Positions 7,472 through 15,501 of a stretch of 64,000 nt of DNA are shown in pieces. Position 1 is the first letter of the stretch. Each line of letters starts with the position of its first letter. A program made the translations under genes and the position numbers. The notes under the pieces were generated by a model, which saw only the letters and a program-made list of their open reading frames with translations, was not told the DNA's origin and did no database searches. Source of the DNA: Herbidospora solisilvae (lineage in GTDB: Bacteria; Actinomycetota; Actinomycetes; Streptosporangiales; Streptosporangiaceae); assembly GCF_009901565.1 (NCBI RefSeq), contig NZ_WXEW01000011.1, positions 124,001 through 188,000 of the forward strand, in the 5' to 3' direction.

Positions 7472-9631
7472 TCAAGAGTCGCAGGGCACACTTGGCGGGA
7501 TCTTGGCGCTGATTGGTGTGTTCTCTTGGTGCGCCACCAAGCGCGCATAATGGCCGCCCAGTCTCAGCAGCTCGTCGTGGGTGCCCTGCTCGACGACCCG
7601 GCCGTCGTCGATGACGGCGATCAGGTCGGCGTCGCGGACCGTGCTGAGCCGGTGGGCGATCACGATGCGGGTCTGGGTGAGGGCGGCGAGGTTGCGCTCG
7701 ATGGCGGCCTCGGTGACGGTGTCGAGGTGGCTGGTGGCCTCGTCGAACAGCAGCACCTTGGGCCGTCCGAGCACCGCCCTGGCCAGCGCCAGCCGCTGCC
7801 GCTGCCCGCCCGACAGGCCCATGCCCTCCGACAGGTTGGTCTCGTAGCCCATGGGCATCGCCATGATCTCGTCGTGTACGCAGGCCGTCTTCGCCGCCCG
7901 CACGATCTCCTGCGGCGTGGCCCCCGGCCGGCCGAGGGCGATGTTCTCCCTGATGGTGCCGGTGAACAGGTGGGCCTCCTGGGTGACCACCCCGAAGTGG
8001 CGCCGCAGGGAGGAGCGCTGGAGGGCCTCCATCCGGACCGAGTCGTAGCTGACGGTGCCGAAGGTGGGTTCGTACAGGCCGACCATGATGCGCGCGAGGG
8101 TGCTCTTGCCCGAGCCGCTCCCGCCGACCAGGGCGATCTTCTGGCCGCGTCCGATGGTCAGCGAGACCTTCCACAGGATCCACGGCCCGTTCGGGGCGTG
8201 CCGGAACGACACGTCGCGCAGCTCGATCTGCCCGCGCAGGTGGCCGACCTGGACCTCGCCGTAGGGCTCGGGGGTGAACTCCAGGATGTCGGCCAGCCGT
8301 TCGAGGTGGGTGCCCGCCTCCTGGAGGATGCGGACCGTGCCCACCAGCGACAGGATCGGCGTCAGGGCCGCTCCGGCCAGGGCGACCAGCGTCAGCGTCT
8401 GGCCGAGGGGCCGGCCGCCCAGCACCTCCCAGCCGCCGGTCCAGAGCAGCGCCGCCGGGGCGGCCAGCCGCATGCTGTCGAGGACCGAGGTGACCAGGTT
8501 CTCCATCCGCCCCTGCCGCGCGTCGGCCTTCAACTGGTCGAGGAACAGCTGCGACCAGCGGCTCAGCGCGGCGTCCTCGATAGCCCCGGCCTTGAGGATC
8601 TCCACCCCCTTGATGGCCTCCATGAGCTGCCCCTGCGTCTGGACCTGCGCCGACAGCGCCGCCAGGTTCAGGTCGGCCCGCCGCCGCCGGGTGAGGAGCA
8701 GCAGCACGGCCTGGACCGCCGCCAGCGCGAGCAGGCAGAGCCCCAGCGGCACCGACGCCGACAACACGATCGTCACGTAGCCGATCGCGAGTGGCCCGTC
8801 GAGCAGCGCCGTCGTGATCGGCCCGGAGATGAGCTGCCGCAACCGGCTCACGCTGGCGCTGCGCTGGGCCAGGTCCCCGGAACCCCGGGTGGCGAAGTAG
8901 CGGTAGGGCAGCCGGAACAGATGTCCGACCACCTCCGAGGTCAGCAGCCGGTCGGCCCGCAGCCGCAGCTTGAGCACGGTCGCCGCGCGCAGGTAGGTCA
9001 GCCCGAGATGGACGACGGCCGCCGCCGCCAGCGCCAGGCCGAGGGAGACCAGCAGCGAGGAGTCCTGTGTGGGGAGCACCCGGTCGACCAGGATGCCCGA
9101 GAACGTCTGCACCCCGAGCCCGAGGACCTGCAGCAGCAGCGACGCCAGGAGGATGCGCGCGATGAGGCCCTTCTGCAGCGCGGTCCTCGCGAGCGGGCCG
9201 ACCCACGTCCGCCTGGTCCGTTTCCGGCGCTGGAACGTCTCGCCCGGCGTGAAGGTGAGCAGCACCCCCGAGTAGCCCTCGGCGAACTCCTCCCTGGTGA
9301 GCCTGCGGCGGCCGGCCGCCGGGTCGACGACGTCGACGTGACGGGTGGTCTGCCGTTCGACGACCACGAAGTGGTTGCGCCGCCAGTGGGCGACCGCCGG
9401 GAGGGGCGCGTCGGTGACGGTCTCGGCCTTGTAGGCGGTCGCGGTGAGCCCGTAGCCGCGTGCCGCCTTGACGATGGCGAGTGCCGAGAGGCCGTCGCGG
9501 CCGACCCCGCACTGCTCGGACACCTCGCGGACCCCGGTGTGGCGGCCGTGGTGGCTCAGCACCATGGCCAGGCAGGCGGCCCCGCATTCGGCCAGGCCCG
9601 ACTGGAGGCGGACCGGTACTCTCACGTTCAC
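7472..9631 (-). CDS. Peptidase-containing ABC exporter (C39-TM-ATPase, PCAT)
   Basis: 719 residues in the standard order. The C39 cysteine peptidase (about 1-130) has Cys16 in AECGAACLAM, His87 in RNHFVVV and Asp103 in VVDPAAG. Six membrane helices (about 155-440) follow. The ATPase has Walker A GGSGSGKST (about 505), signature LSGGQRQRLALAR and Walker B VLLFDEATSHLD. The protein should cut double-glycine leaders and export the core. All three catalytic residues are present, so it should be competent to mature precursors A and B directly downstream. The start is a GTG at 9631 without a strong ribosome binding site; a second GTG two codons in is possible. No accessory HlyD-type protein is nearby, as expected for a Gram-positive. 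Confidence 0.93.
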   Translation of the reverse strand: MNVRVPVRLQSGLAECGAACLAMVLSHHGRHTGVREVSEQCGVGRDGLSALAIVKAARGYGLTATAYKAETVTDAPLPAVAHWRRNHFVVVERQTTRHVDVVDPAAGRRRLTREEFAEGYSGVLLTFTPGETFQRRKRTRRTWVGPLARTALQKGLIARILLASLLLQVLGLGVQTFSGILVDRVLPTQDSSLLVSLGLALAAAAVVHLGLTYLRAATVLKLRLRADRLLTSEVVGHLFRLPYRYFATRGSGDLAQRSASVSRLRQLISGPITTALLDGPLAIGYVTIVLSASVPLGLCLLALAAVQAVLLLLTRRRRADLNLAALSAQVQTQGQLMEAIKGVEILKAGAIEDAALSRWSQLFLDQLKADARQGRMENLVTSVLDSMRLAAPAALLWTGGWEVLGGRPLGQTLTLVALAGAALTPILSLVGTVRILQEAGTHLERLADILEFTPEPYGEVQVGHLRGQIELRDVSFRHAPNGPWILWKVSLTIGRGQKIALVGGSGSGKSTLARIMVGLYEPTFGTVSYDSVRMEALQRSSLRRHFGVVTQEAHLFTGTIRENIALGRPGATPQEIVRAAKTACVHDEIMAMPMGYETNLSEGMGLSGGQRQRLALARAVLGRPKVLLFDEATSHLDTVTEAAIERNLAALTQTRIVIAHRLSTVRDADLIAVIDDGRVVEQGTHDELLRLGGHYARLVAHQENTPISAKIPPSVPCDS

Positions 9632-9679
9632 TCACGGGATCGTGACAGCGCCGACTTGGACCTCACTTGCCCATGATTT

Positions 9680-9707
9680 GAGGACCCGGCGTTCCCGCCG
9701 GGTCCTC
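9680..9707 (-). terminator. Terminator of the DJ-1/PfpI gene
   Basis: A perfect 12-bp stem (gaggacccggcg, cgccgggtcctc) closes on a TTCC loop (rna GGAA on the other strand). It lies 13 nt past the stop of the DJ-1-like gene and before the exporter, so it insulates the peptide locus from its upstream neighbour. Confidence 0.75.
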
Positions 9708-9720
9708 AGGGATGGATCGG

Positions 9721-10263
9721 TCAGGCGAAGGCGTCGAGCGTGGCCTCGCAGAAGGCCTTCAGGTCATCCGGCATGCGGCTGGTGACCAGGGTCGACGGGC
9801 CTTCGGTGCAGACCACGACCTCCTTGTCCTGCCAGGTCGCCCCGGCGTTGCGCAGGTCGGTCTGGAGGCTCGGCCACGAGGTCATGGTGCGGCCCCGGAC
9901 GACGTCGGCCTCGATCAACGTCCACGGCGCGTGGCAGATCGCCGCGACCGGCTTGCCCATGTCGAAGAACTCGCGCACGAACCTGACCGCCTTCGGATTC
10001 ATCCGCAGGAAGTCGGGGTTGGCGACCCCGCCGGGCAACACCAGTCCGTCGAAGTCGGCCGCCTGGGCCTGGCCGACGGTGGCGTCGATCGGGAACTTGT
10101 CTCCCTTGTCGAGGTGGTCGAACGCCTGGATCTCCCCTTCCTTCGTGGAGATCAGCTTGGGCGTCCCACCGGCGTCCTTGATCGCCTTCCAGGGTTCGGT
10201 GAGCTCCACCTGCTCGACGCCCGCCGGTGCGGCGAGGAAGGCTATGGTCTTGCCTTCGAGCAT
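9721..10263 (-). CDS. DJ-1/PfpI family protein (type 1 glutamine amidotransferase-like)
   Basis: 180 residues of flavodoxin-like fold. The nucleophile elbow is AAICHAPWTL, with a cysteine followed by histidine as in PfpI/YhbO proteases and deglycases. The upstream LVLPGGVANPD block and a glutamate in GVEQVEL complete the expected active site. Family members act as stress-inducible chaperones or deglycases, or as weak peptidases. The gene stands alone between two terminators or gaps, so its context says little about the substrate. Confidence 0.9.
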   Translation of the reverse strand: MLEGKTIAFLAAPAGVEQVELTEPWKAIKDAGGTPKLISTKEGEIQAFDHLDKGDKFPIDATVGQAQAADFDGLVLPGGVANPDFLRMNPKAVRFVREFFDMGKPVAAICHAPWTLIEADVVRGRTMTSWPSLQTDLRNAGATWQDKEVVVCTEGPSTLVTSRMPDDLKAFCEATLDAFA

Positions 10264-10309
10264 GTCAGTCTCCCCTCTGAGCGGTGCGGACTCTTCCCCT
10301 GCCCAGTCT

Positions 10310-11557
10310 TTACGCGGCCAACCGGAACGATTGGGCCGCCGTGCCGTTGCAGGTGTACTGGACCAGCTGCACCGAGTTGGCCGTCGAGGCCGCCGGGACG
10401 TCCAGGCACTTGCCGCTGTTCCGGTTCACGAAGTGGTAGTAGCCGTCGCCCTCGGCGACCGGGAGCCACTGCTGGTTGTTGCCGCCGCCGTAGGTCCAGG
10501 TCTGGATGGGGGCGTTGTCGGCGGTCGAGACGTTGGTCACGTCGAGGGCCTGGACGGGGTTGCCCTGGCCGGAGATCCGGTAGTAGCCGCCGCTGGTCGG
10601 GGTGAACTGGTAGCGCTGGGCGGCGGTGCCGTTGCAGGTGTACTGCTGGATCGCGGTGCCGTTGACCGTGCCGGCCGCGCGGGCGTCGACGCACTTGGCG
10701 CTGTTCTCGTTCACGACCGTGTACCAGGTCGTGGGGGAGATCGGCCCGGTGGGCGGCGGGGTGGTGCCGCCCTCGCCGGCCAGCCAGCGGATGCCCTGGA
10801 TGAGCCACTGGTTCTGCTGGGCGCTGGCGAAGGTCGAGGAGGTGCGGGTGTTGGTGGAGTAGTTCATGCCGTTGTGGCCGAAGTTGGTGTAAAGCATCTT
10901 GTACTTCGTGTTCGTCCACATGATCGGGTAGAACCCGCTGCGCCACTGCTGGTTCGGGTCGGTGCCGACCGGGAAGCTGCCGGCGTCGATCGAGGCCAGG
11001 ATGCTGATGTCGGGGTTCTGGCGCAGGTCACGGCTCCACGAGTACCACTCGCTGACCGACGACTGGATCGTGGCGGGCAGCCCCGCGGTCGACGGGTGGT
11101 CGCGGTTCTCGATCTTCAACGTCTCGGCCGTCGGGCCCCAGGTGTTCGTGGCGAACGCCCCCGACCCGAGGAAGGTGTTGTAGTACCAGCTCCAGGAGTT
11201 GGGGTCGGTGGTGAAGGCGCTGACGTGGAAGCCCAGCCACGCCCCGCCGTTGTTCATGTAGTTCTGGAACGCCTGGCGCTGACTCGCCGGCGGGGCGTCG
11301 TCGAGGAACATGACGACCTTGTACTGGGAGATCGTCGACGAGCTGAGCCGTGACCAGTCGGTCGTCGCCTCCCAGGTGAACCCGTTCTGGGCCGCGGCCG
11401 ACGGGAACCACTCCTTGGCGTCCTTGGTGAAGTCGATGTGGGCGGCGTCCCACGTGCCGTTGTAGAAGGCGAGCACCTTGAACGGGGCGGCCTGCGCGGG
11501 CGGGCTGAGCACGGCGATCAGTACGAGGCCGAATAAGGAGGCGAAGAGACGTTTCAC
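10310..11557 (-). CDS. Secreted ThuA-like protein with C-terminal ricin-type lectin domain
   Basis: 415 residues from a GTG at 11557 (AGG-type ribosome binding site; the longer ATG frame lacks one). A signal peptide is clear: KR, then LFASLFGLVLIAVLSPPAQA, with cleavage after AQA. A ThuA domain (about 25-250: VLAFYNGTWDAAHIDF, GAWLGFHVS, and W/Y-rich blocks) is followed by a TPPPTGP linker. A ricin B beta-trefoil (about 285-415) has three QxW-like repeats (VDARAAGTVNG, NNQQWLPV, GKCLDVP). Related proteins are secreted carbohydrate-active proteins; the enzymatic role of ThuA domains is uncertain. A palindrome in the divergent promoter region suggests sugar-responsive control. Confidence 0.88.
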   Translation of the reverse strand: MKRLFASLFGLVLIAVLSPPAQAAPFKVLAFYNGTWDAAHIDFTKDAKEWFPSAAAQNGFTWEATTDWSRLSSSTISQYKVVMFLDDAPPASQRQAFQNYMNNGGAWLGFHVSAFTTDPNSWSWYYNTFLGSGAFATNTWGPTAETLKIENRDHPSTAGLPATIQSSVSEWYSWSRDLRQNPDISILASIDAGSFPVGTDPNQQWRSGFYPIMWTNTKYKMLYTNFGHNGMNYSTNTRTSSTFASAQQNQWLIQGIRWLAGEGGTTPPPTGPISPTTWYTVVNENSAKCVDARAAGTVNGTAIQQYTCNGTAAQRYQFTPTSGGYYRISGQGNPVQALDVTNVSTADNAPIQTWTYGGGNNQQWLPVAEGDGYYHFVNRNSGKCLDVPAASTANSVQLVQYTCNGTAAQSFRLAA

Positions 11558-11613
11558 GGGGATACCTGCCTTGAACCGTGGGGGGTGGCCGCCGGCGCCG
11601 CGGGCCATTTTTC

Positions 11614-11630
11614 TTAAGAAAGTTTCCTAA
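11614..11630. promoter_or_regulatory. Imperfect palindrome upstream of the ThuA-lectin gene
   Basis: ttaagaaagtttcctaa is a 17-bp near-palindrome (7 of 8 arm positions match) about 57 nt upstream of the ThuA-lectin start. Similar TTAAGAAA/TTTCCTAA-type sites occur before secreted carbohydrate genes in actinomycetes and are thought to bind ROK-type repressors. The binding protein here is unknown. Confidence 0.45.
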
Positions 11631-11662
11631 CAAATGACCACACCTGTCAATGATCTGGAAAA

Positions 11663-11694
11663 TTGCACGTCATGCATGAATGCGTAATGTGCAA
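11663..11694. promoter_or_regulatory. Candidate operator upstream of the P450-TetR-ferredoxin operon
   Basis: A 32-nt imperfect palindrome has TTGCAC/GTGCAA outer arms (11663-11668, 11689-11694) and a near-symmetric ATGCATGA-type centre. It lies 24 nt upstream of the P450 start in a locally A/T-rich promoter region. The TetR-type protein encoded in the same operon is the obvious candidate ligand; this is inference. Confidence 0.5.
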
Positions 11695-11717
11695 CTTGAC
11701 CGGGTAGGTCATGCGGC

Positions 11718-12932
11718 ATGACATCCGCAGCACAGACTCCGACGGAACTGCGCCGCCTGCTGCCCCCCGAGCTGGTGGAGCGCGGCGTCTGCCCGTTCGA
11801 CCCGCCCGCCGGGCTGACCGGGCGGCGCGGCCAGGGCCCGGTCCAGCGGCTCGAACTGGTCAACGGCGCCGAGGCGTGGCTGGTCACCGGCATCGAGGAG
11901 GCCCGCGCGGTGCTGGCCGACACCCGCTTCAGCTCCGACCGGGTCCGCCACCCCGACGCCGCCACCGGCGCGGAGCCGCGGCAGGTGGAGACCCGCGACG
12001 ACGGCATGTTCGTGTTCATGGACCCGCCCGAGCACACCCGGCTCCGCAAGCTGCTGACCGGCCAGTTCACGGTCCGGCGGATGCGCGCCCTGGAAGATCA
12101 CATCCGGGAGATCGCGGTCGGCCACATCGAGGCGATGAAGGCCGCCGGCAACGAGGCCGACCTGGTGCCCGCCTACGCGCTGCCGATCCCGTCGCTGGTC
12201 ATCTGCGAGCTGCTCGGCGTCGACTACGGCGAGCGCGACCGGTTCCAGCGCAACACCGCCGTCGCGCTCAACTCCGCTGCCTCCCCCGACGAGCGGGCGC
12301 GGGCGGGGCTGGAGCTCTACACGTACATCGGGGAGCTGGTCGCGGCGAAGCGGGCCGCGCCCGGCGACGACATGGTGTCGGGGCTGCTCGACCTCCCCGA
12401 CCGCCAGCTCGTCGACGTCGCGCTGGTGCTGCTCGGCGCGGGCCACGAGACCACCGCCAACATGCTCGCGCTGGGCACGTTCGCGCTGCTGGAGCACCCC
12501 GGTGAGCTGGCCCGGCTGCGCGCGGACCCGGCGCTGCTCGACACCGCGATCGAGGAGCTGCTGCGGTTCCTGTCGATCATCCAGATGGGGGTCAGCCGGG
12601 TCGCGACCGAAGACCTGGCGATAGGCGAGGTGACCGTCCCGGCCGGCGCCACCGTGATCATCGCCACGCCCGAGGCCAACCGCGACCCGGCCCACTGGGA
12701 CGACCCCGACCGCCTCGACCTCGGCCGCCCGCGCGTCTCCCACCTGGCCTTCGGCCACGGCATCCACCAGTGCCTCGGCCAGCAGCTCGCCCGGGTCGAG
12801 ATGAAGGTGGGCCTCGGCGAGCTGATCACGAGACTGCCGGACCTGCGCCTGGCCGTACCGGCCGAGCAGGTGCCGCTGCGTGAGGAGATGCTCGTCTTCG
12901 GCGTGCACTCGCTGCCGGTGACCTGGTCATGA
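11718..12932 (+). CDS. Cytochrome P450 (bacterial class I, CYP105/107-like)
   Basis: 404 residues, soluble, normal length for actinobacterial P450s. The I-helix oxygen-activation motif is LLGAGHETTAN (about 240), the K-helix ExxR is EELLR, and the haem loop FGHGIHQCLGQQLAR has the axial cysteine at about residue 352. It begins an operon with a TetR gene (ATGA overlap) and a 3Fe-4S ferredoxin gene (GTGA overlap), so its redox partner is encoded with it. The substrate is unknown: there is no biosynthetic cluster around it, so a xenobiotic or a diffusible small molecule sensed by the regulator is plausible. Confidence 0.93.
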   Translation: MTSAAQTPTELRRLLPPELVERGVCPFDPPAGLTGRRGQGPVQRLELVNGAEAWLVTGIEEARAVLADTRFSSDRVRHPDAATGAEPRQVETRDDGMFVFMDPPEHTRLRKLLTGQFTVRRMRALEDHIREIAVGHIEAMKAAGNEADLVPAYALPIPSLVICELLGVDYGERDRFQRNTAVALNSAASPDERARAGLELYTYIGELVAAKRAAPGDDMVSGLLDLPDRQLVDVALVLLGAGHETTANMLALGTFALLEHPGELARLRADPALLDTAIEELLRFLSIIQMGVSRVATEDLAIGEVTVPAGATVIIATPEANRDPAHWDDPDRLDLGRPRVSHLAFGHGIHQCLGQQLARVEMKVGLGELITRLPDLRLAVPAEQVPLREEMLVFGVHSLPVTWS

Positions 12933-13513
12933 CCGCGGTCGGTCGGCGGGAGCGCAAGAAGCTGGCGACCAGGGCCGCCCTGCGGGAGGCGGCCCTGCGG
13001 CTGGCCCTGCGCCACGGCGTGGAACACGTGACCGTGGAGCAGATCGCCGCCGAGACCGACATCGCGGTGCGCACCTTCTTCAACTACTTCTCCAGCAAGG
13101 AGGAGGCGATGGTCGCGGCCGTGGCCGCCGAGGCCGACGCGCTGATCGGCGAGTTCCGCGACCGCCCCCGCGAGGAGCCCGTCTTACACGCCCTGCGGGA
13201 GGCGGTCGCGCGCGTGATCGCCGGCAGCGACGCCGACGCGCTGCGGCTGATCGTCCGGGCCCCGTCGCTGCTGCCGCAGCGCCTGGCCGTCTACGCCACC
13301 CGCGAGAAGGCCCTGGCCGAGGCCATCGCCGACCGGCTCGGGCTCTCGCCCGACGACCTCTATCCGGCGGTGTGCGCGGCCACGGCGCTGACGGCCATGC
13401 GGGTGGTTCTGGAGAGGTGGCTCGACCGGCCCGCCGACCACGCCGCCCTACGTGAACAGACCGAAGAGGTCATCGGCCTGCTGGCCGCCGGCCTGGAAAG
13501 GAGACTGCCGTGA
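12929..13513 (+). CDS. TetR-family transcriptional regulator
   Basis: 194 residues. The N-terminal helix-turn-helix reads VTVEQIAAETDIAVRTFFNYFSSKEE (split here by helix boundaries: HTH core TDIAVRTFFNYF), which is diagnostic for TetR. The C-terminal ligand domain is typical of the MftR/actinobacterial group. The gene is wedged between P450 and ferredoxin with 4-nt overlaps on both sides, so regulator and redox proteins are translated together. It probably represses its own operon through the palindrome at 11663-11694. Confidence 0.92.
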   Translation: MTAVGRRERKKLATRAALREAALRLALRHGVEHVTVEQIAAETDIAVRTFFNYFSSKEEAMVAAVAAEADALIGEFRDRPREEPVLHALREAVARVIAGSDADALRLIVRAPSLLPQRLAVYATREKALAEAIADRLGLSPDDLYPAVCAATALTAMRVVLERWLDRPADHAALREQTEEVIGLLAAGLERRLP

Positions 13514-13701
13514 TCGTCACCGTGGACGTGGAGCGGTGCTGCTCGTCGGGGCAGTGCGTGCTGATCGCCCCCGAGGTGTTCGACCAGAACGACGACGACG
13601 GCACCGTGCTGCTCCTCCAGCCCGAACCGGCCGAAGAGCTGCACGACGCCGTCGAGGACGCCGCCGACCACTGCCCGTGCTCGGCGATCAGCCTGTCCTA
13701 G
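13510..13701 (+). CDS. 3Fe-4S ferredoxin, P450 redox partner
   Basis: 63 residues from GTG. Cysteines in RCCSSGQC and the C-terminal CPCSAI give the Fd-type pattern Cx5C...Cx-P/A-AI; the lack of a fourth middle cysteine fits a [3Fe-4S] cluster as in CYP105-associated ferredoxins. It should pass electrons from a ferredoxin reductase (not encoded here) to the P450 two genes upstream. The stop TAG lies inside a 13-bp tandem repeat. Confidence 0.9.
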   Translation: MIVTVDVERCCSSGQCVLIAPEVFDQNDDDGTVLLLQPEPAEELHDAVEDAADHCPCSAISLS

Positions 13702-13736
13702 AAGACGGGTCTAGAACACGGGTCTAGAACACGGGC
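13698..13736. repeat. Three tandem 13-mers bridging two convergent gene ends
   Basis: ctagaagacgggt, ctagaacacgggt and ctagaacacgggc follow each other without spacing. The first copy supplies the ferredoxin stop (TAG) and the third supplies the stop of the convergent nucleotidase gene, so the 22-nt intergenic space is made of the repeat itself. It looks like a local slippage duplication. Confidence 0.8.
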
Positions 13737-15490
13737 ACGCCCGCGCGCACCAGCCTCCAGTTGACGTCGGCGAACGCGGCCGGGTCGATCGTGCCCGACG
13801 CCGTCGCCGCGTCGATCAGCGCCTGGCGGATCTCCACCTGCCCGTTGTAGACCACGGGGGCCGTGGTGACGTGCGGGAAGCCGCCGCCGCCCGACTGGCG
13901 GTAGTTGTTGATCGCCACCACGAACTGCTGGTCGGGGGTGACCGGGCTGCCGTCATGGCTCAGGCCGACGATGCGCGACCCGACCGGCTGCGAGATGTCG
14001 ACGTCGTAGTCGACGCCCGCGAGCTGGTCGTAGTTGTAGTCGGGCGTGCCGCCGGCGTTGGTCAGCGTGCCCAGGTCGATCGGTGCCCCGGGAGCGACCT
14101 GCGCGAAGTACTTGGCGGAGTACTCCAGGAAGTCCTTCACCTGGGCGCCGGTCATCCTGATGCCGAGCAGGGTGTTGTCGTAGACGTACAGGCCCGCCAT
14201 GTCGCGCACGCTCACCGGCCCGGCCGGGAACACCGCGCTCCGGCTGAACGGCGCCGCGATCGACAACACGGGCAGCGCCGCGTCGGGTGTGCCCGCGATG
14301 GCCTGGGTGACGACGTCGGTCTGGACCTTCTGGATGTAGTCGAGGATCGGGGTGTCCTTGTAGGGGGACTCCACCGCCGCCAGTTGCTCCTTCGACTGCG
14401 CGACGACCTGGTTGACGTAGCCGACCGTCGTGTCGTGCTGTTCCTTCATCAGTTCGACGATCTTCGGGTCCTCGGGGACCGTGTTGGCGTTCAGCGTGGT
14501 CGAGGCCTTCGCGGTGACCTCCCACGCTCTCCGCTTCTTGGTGAGGGTGAAGTCGACGACCGACAGGCGCTGCCCCCAGCGCCCCGGCTCGGTCAGCAGC
14601 ACCTGCTCGCCGGTGACCTTGTTGGTGACGAAGCGCTGCGGGACGTCGTTGTGGGCGTGCCCGAACAGGACGGCGTCGATGCCCGGCACCTGCTCGGCGA
14701 CCATCGCCGAGGCGTTCTCGACCGGAAGCTCCGTGCCGTAGGACGACAGCCCGTTGTCACCGGCGTGGGCCGTGACGAGCACGACGTCGGCCCCCTTGCC
14801 GCGCATGATCGGCACATACTTCCTGGCCGTCTCGACCAGGTCGAGGAACCTCAACCGGCCCTCGACGTTGGCCTTGTCCCAGATGGCGCTGCCGGGGTTG
14901 GTCAGCCCGAGCACACCGACCTTGATCGGGCTCTCCACGCCCCGGACCTTCATCGTCTTGATGATGTAGGGCTCGTAGGCGGGCTTGCCGTCCTTCGCCG
15001 AGACGGCGTTGGCGGCCAGCACCGGCGCTTTCATCTGCTTGACCCACCTGGCCAGCAGGGGGATGCCGTAGTTGAACTCGTGGTTGCCGAGGGTCACGGC
15101 GTCGTACCCGATGGCGTTCATGGCCTTGGCGATCGGGTGGGTCTCCCGGGTTTCGGTGATCGGTTCCACTTTGGCGTAGTAGTAGGCCAGCGGGGTGCCC
15201 TGGATGGTGTCGCCGGAGTCGAAGAGCAGGGTCCGGTCCTTGCCCCGGTCCGCGCGGATCTGGTTCACCAGGGTGGAGATCTTGGCCAGGCCGACGTCGT
15301 TGTGGGCGCTGTCGTCGTATTCGGCGTTCTTGAAGTAGTCCCAGTTGAGGGCGTTTCCGTGGATGTCGGAACTGGCCATGACCGTGACCTTGACCTCGAG
15401 ATCACGTTCGGCGTTCGCCGGGACGGCGGGTGCGAGGGCCACGGCGGCGAGGGTGATCGCGCCGAGGGCCCGTGCTGTTAAGGAGGACAT
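13724..15490 (-). CDS. Secreted bifunctional metallophosphatase/5'-nucleotidase
   Basis: 588 residues. The signal peptide has a hydrophobic stretch (ITLAAVALAPAVPANA) with cleavage near residue 27. The N-terminal metallophosphatase domain carries MASSDIHGN (metal ligands D and H), LLFDSGDTIQG, LGNHEFNYG and GHAHNDVP, the dimetal set of the UshA/CpdB family. The C-terminal nucleotide-binding domain (about 380-560) carries the NNYRQSGGGGFP and ISQPVGSRI blocks. It likely dephosphorylates extracellular nucleotides or cyclic nucleotides to scavenge phosphate and nucleosides. No LPXTG anchor is visible, so it is probably released. Confidence 0.93.
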   Translation of the reverse strand: MSSLTARALGAITLAAVALAPAVPANAERDLEVKVTVMASSDIHGNALNWDYFKNAEYDDSAHNDVGLAKISTLVNQIRADRGKDRTLLFDSGDTIQGTPLAYYYAKVEPITETRETHPIAKAMNAIGYDAVTLGNHEFNYGIPLLARWVKQMKAPVLAANAVSAKDGKPAYEPYIIKTMKVRGVESPIKVGVLGLTNPGSAIWDKANVEGRLRFLDLVETARKYVPIMRGKGADVVLVTAHAGDNGLSSYGTELPVENASAMVAEQVPGIDAVLFGHAHNDVPQRFVTNKVTGEQVLLTEPGRWGQRLSVVDFTLTKKRRAWEVTAKASTTLNANTVPEDPKIVELMKEQHDTTVGYVNQVVAQSKEQLAAVESPYKDTPILDYIQKVQTDVVTQAIAGTPDAALPVLSIAAPFSRSAVFPAGPVSVRDMAGLYVYDNTLLGIRMTGAQVKDFLEYSAKYFAQVAPGAPIDLGTLTNAGGTPDYNYDQLAGVDYDVDISQPVGSRIVGLSHDGSPVTPDQQFVVAINNYRQSGGGGFPHVTTAPVVYNGQVEIRQALIDAATASGTIDPAAFADVNWRLVRAGVPVF

Positions 15491-15501
15491 GGCACGGGAC
15501 G

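Noticed and set aside
7382-9676. 764-codon plus-strand frame opposite the peptide exporter
   Set aside because: It is the antisense shadow of the ABC exporter; composition is biased and no motif is present.
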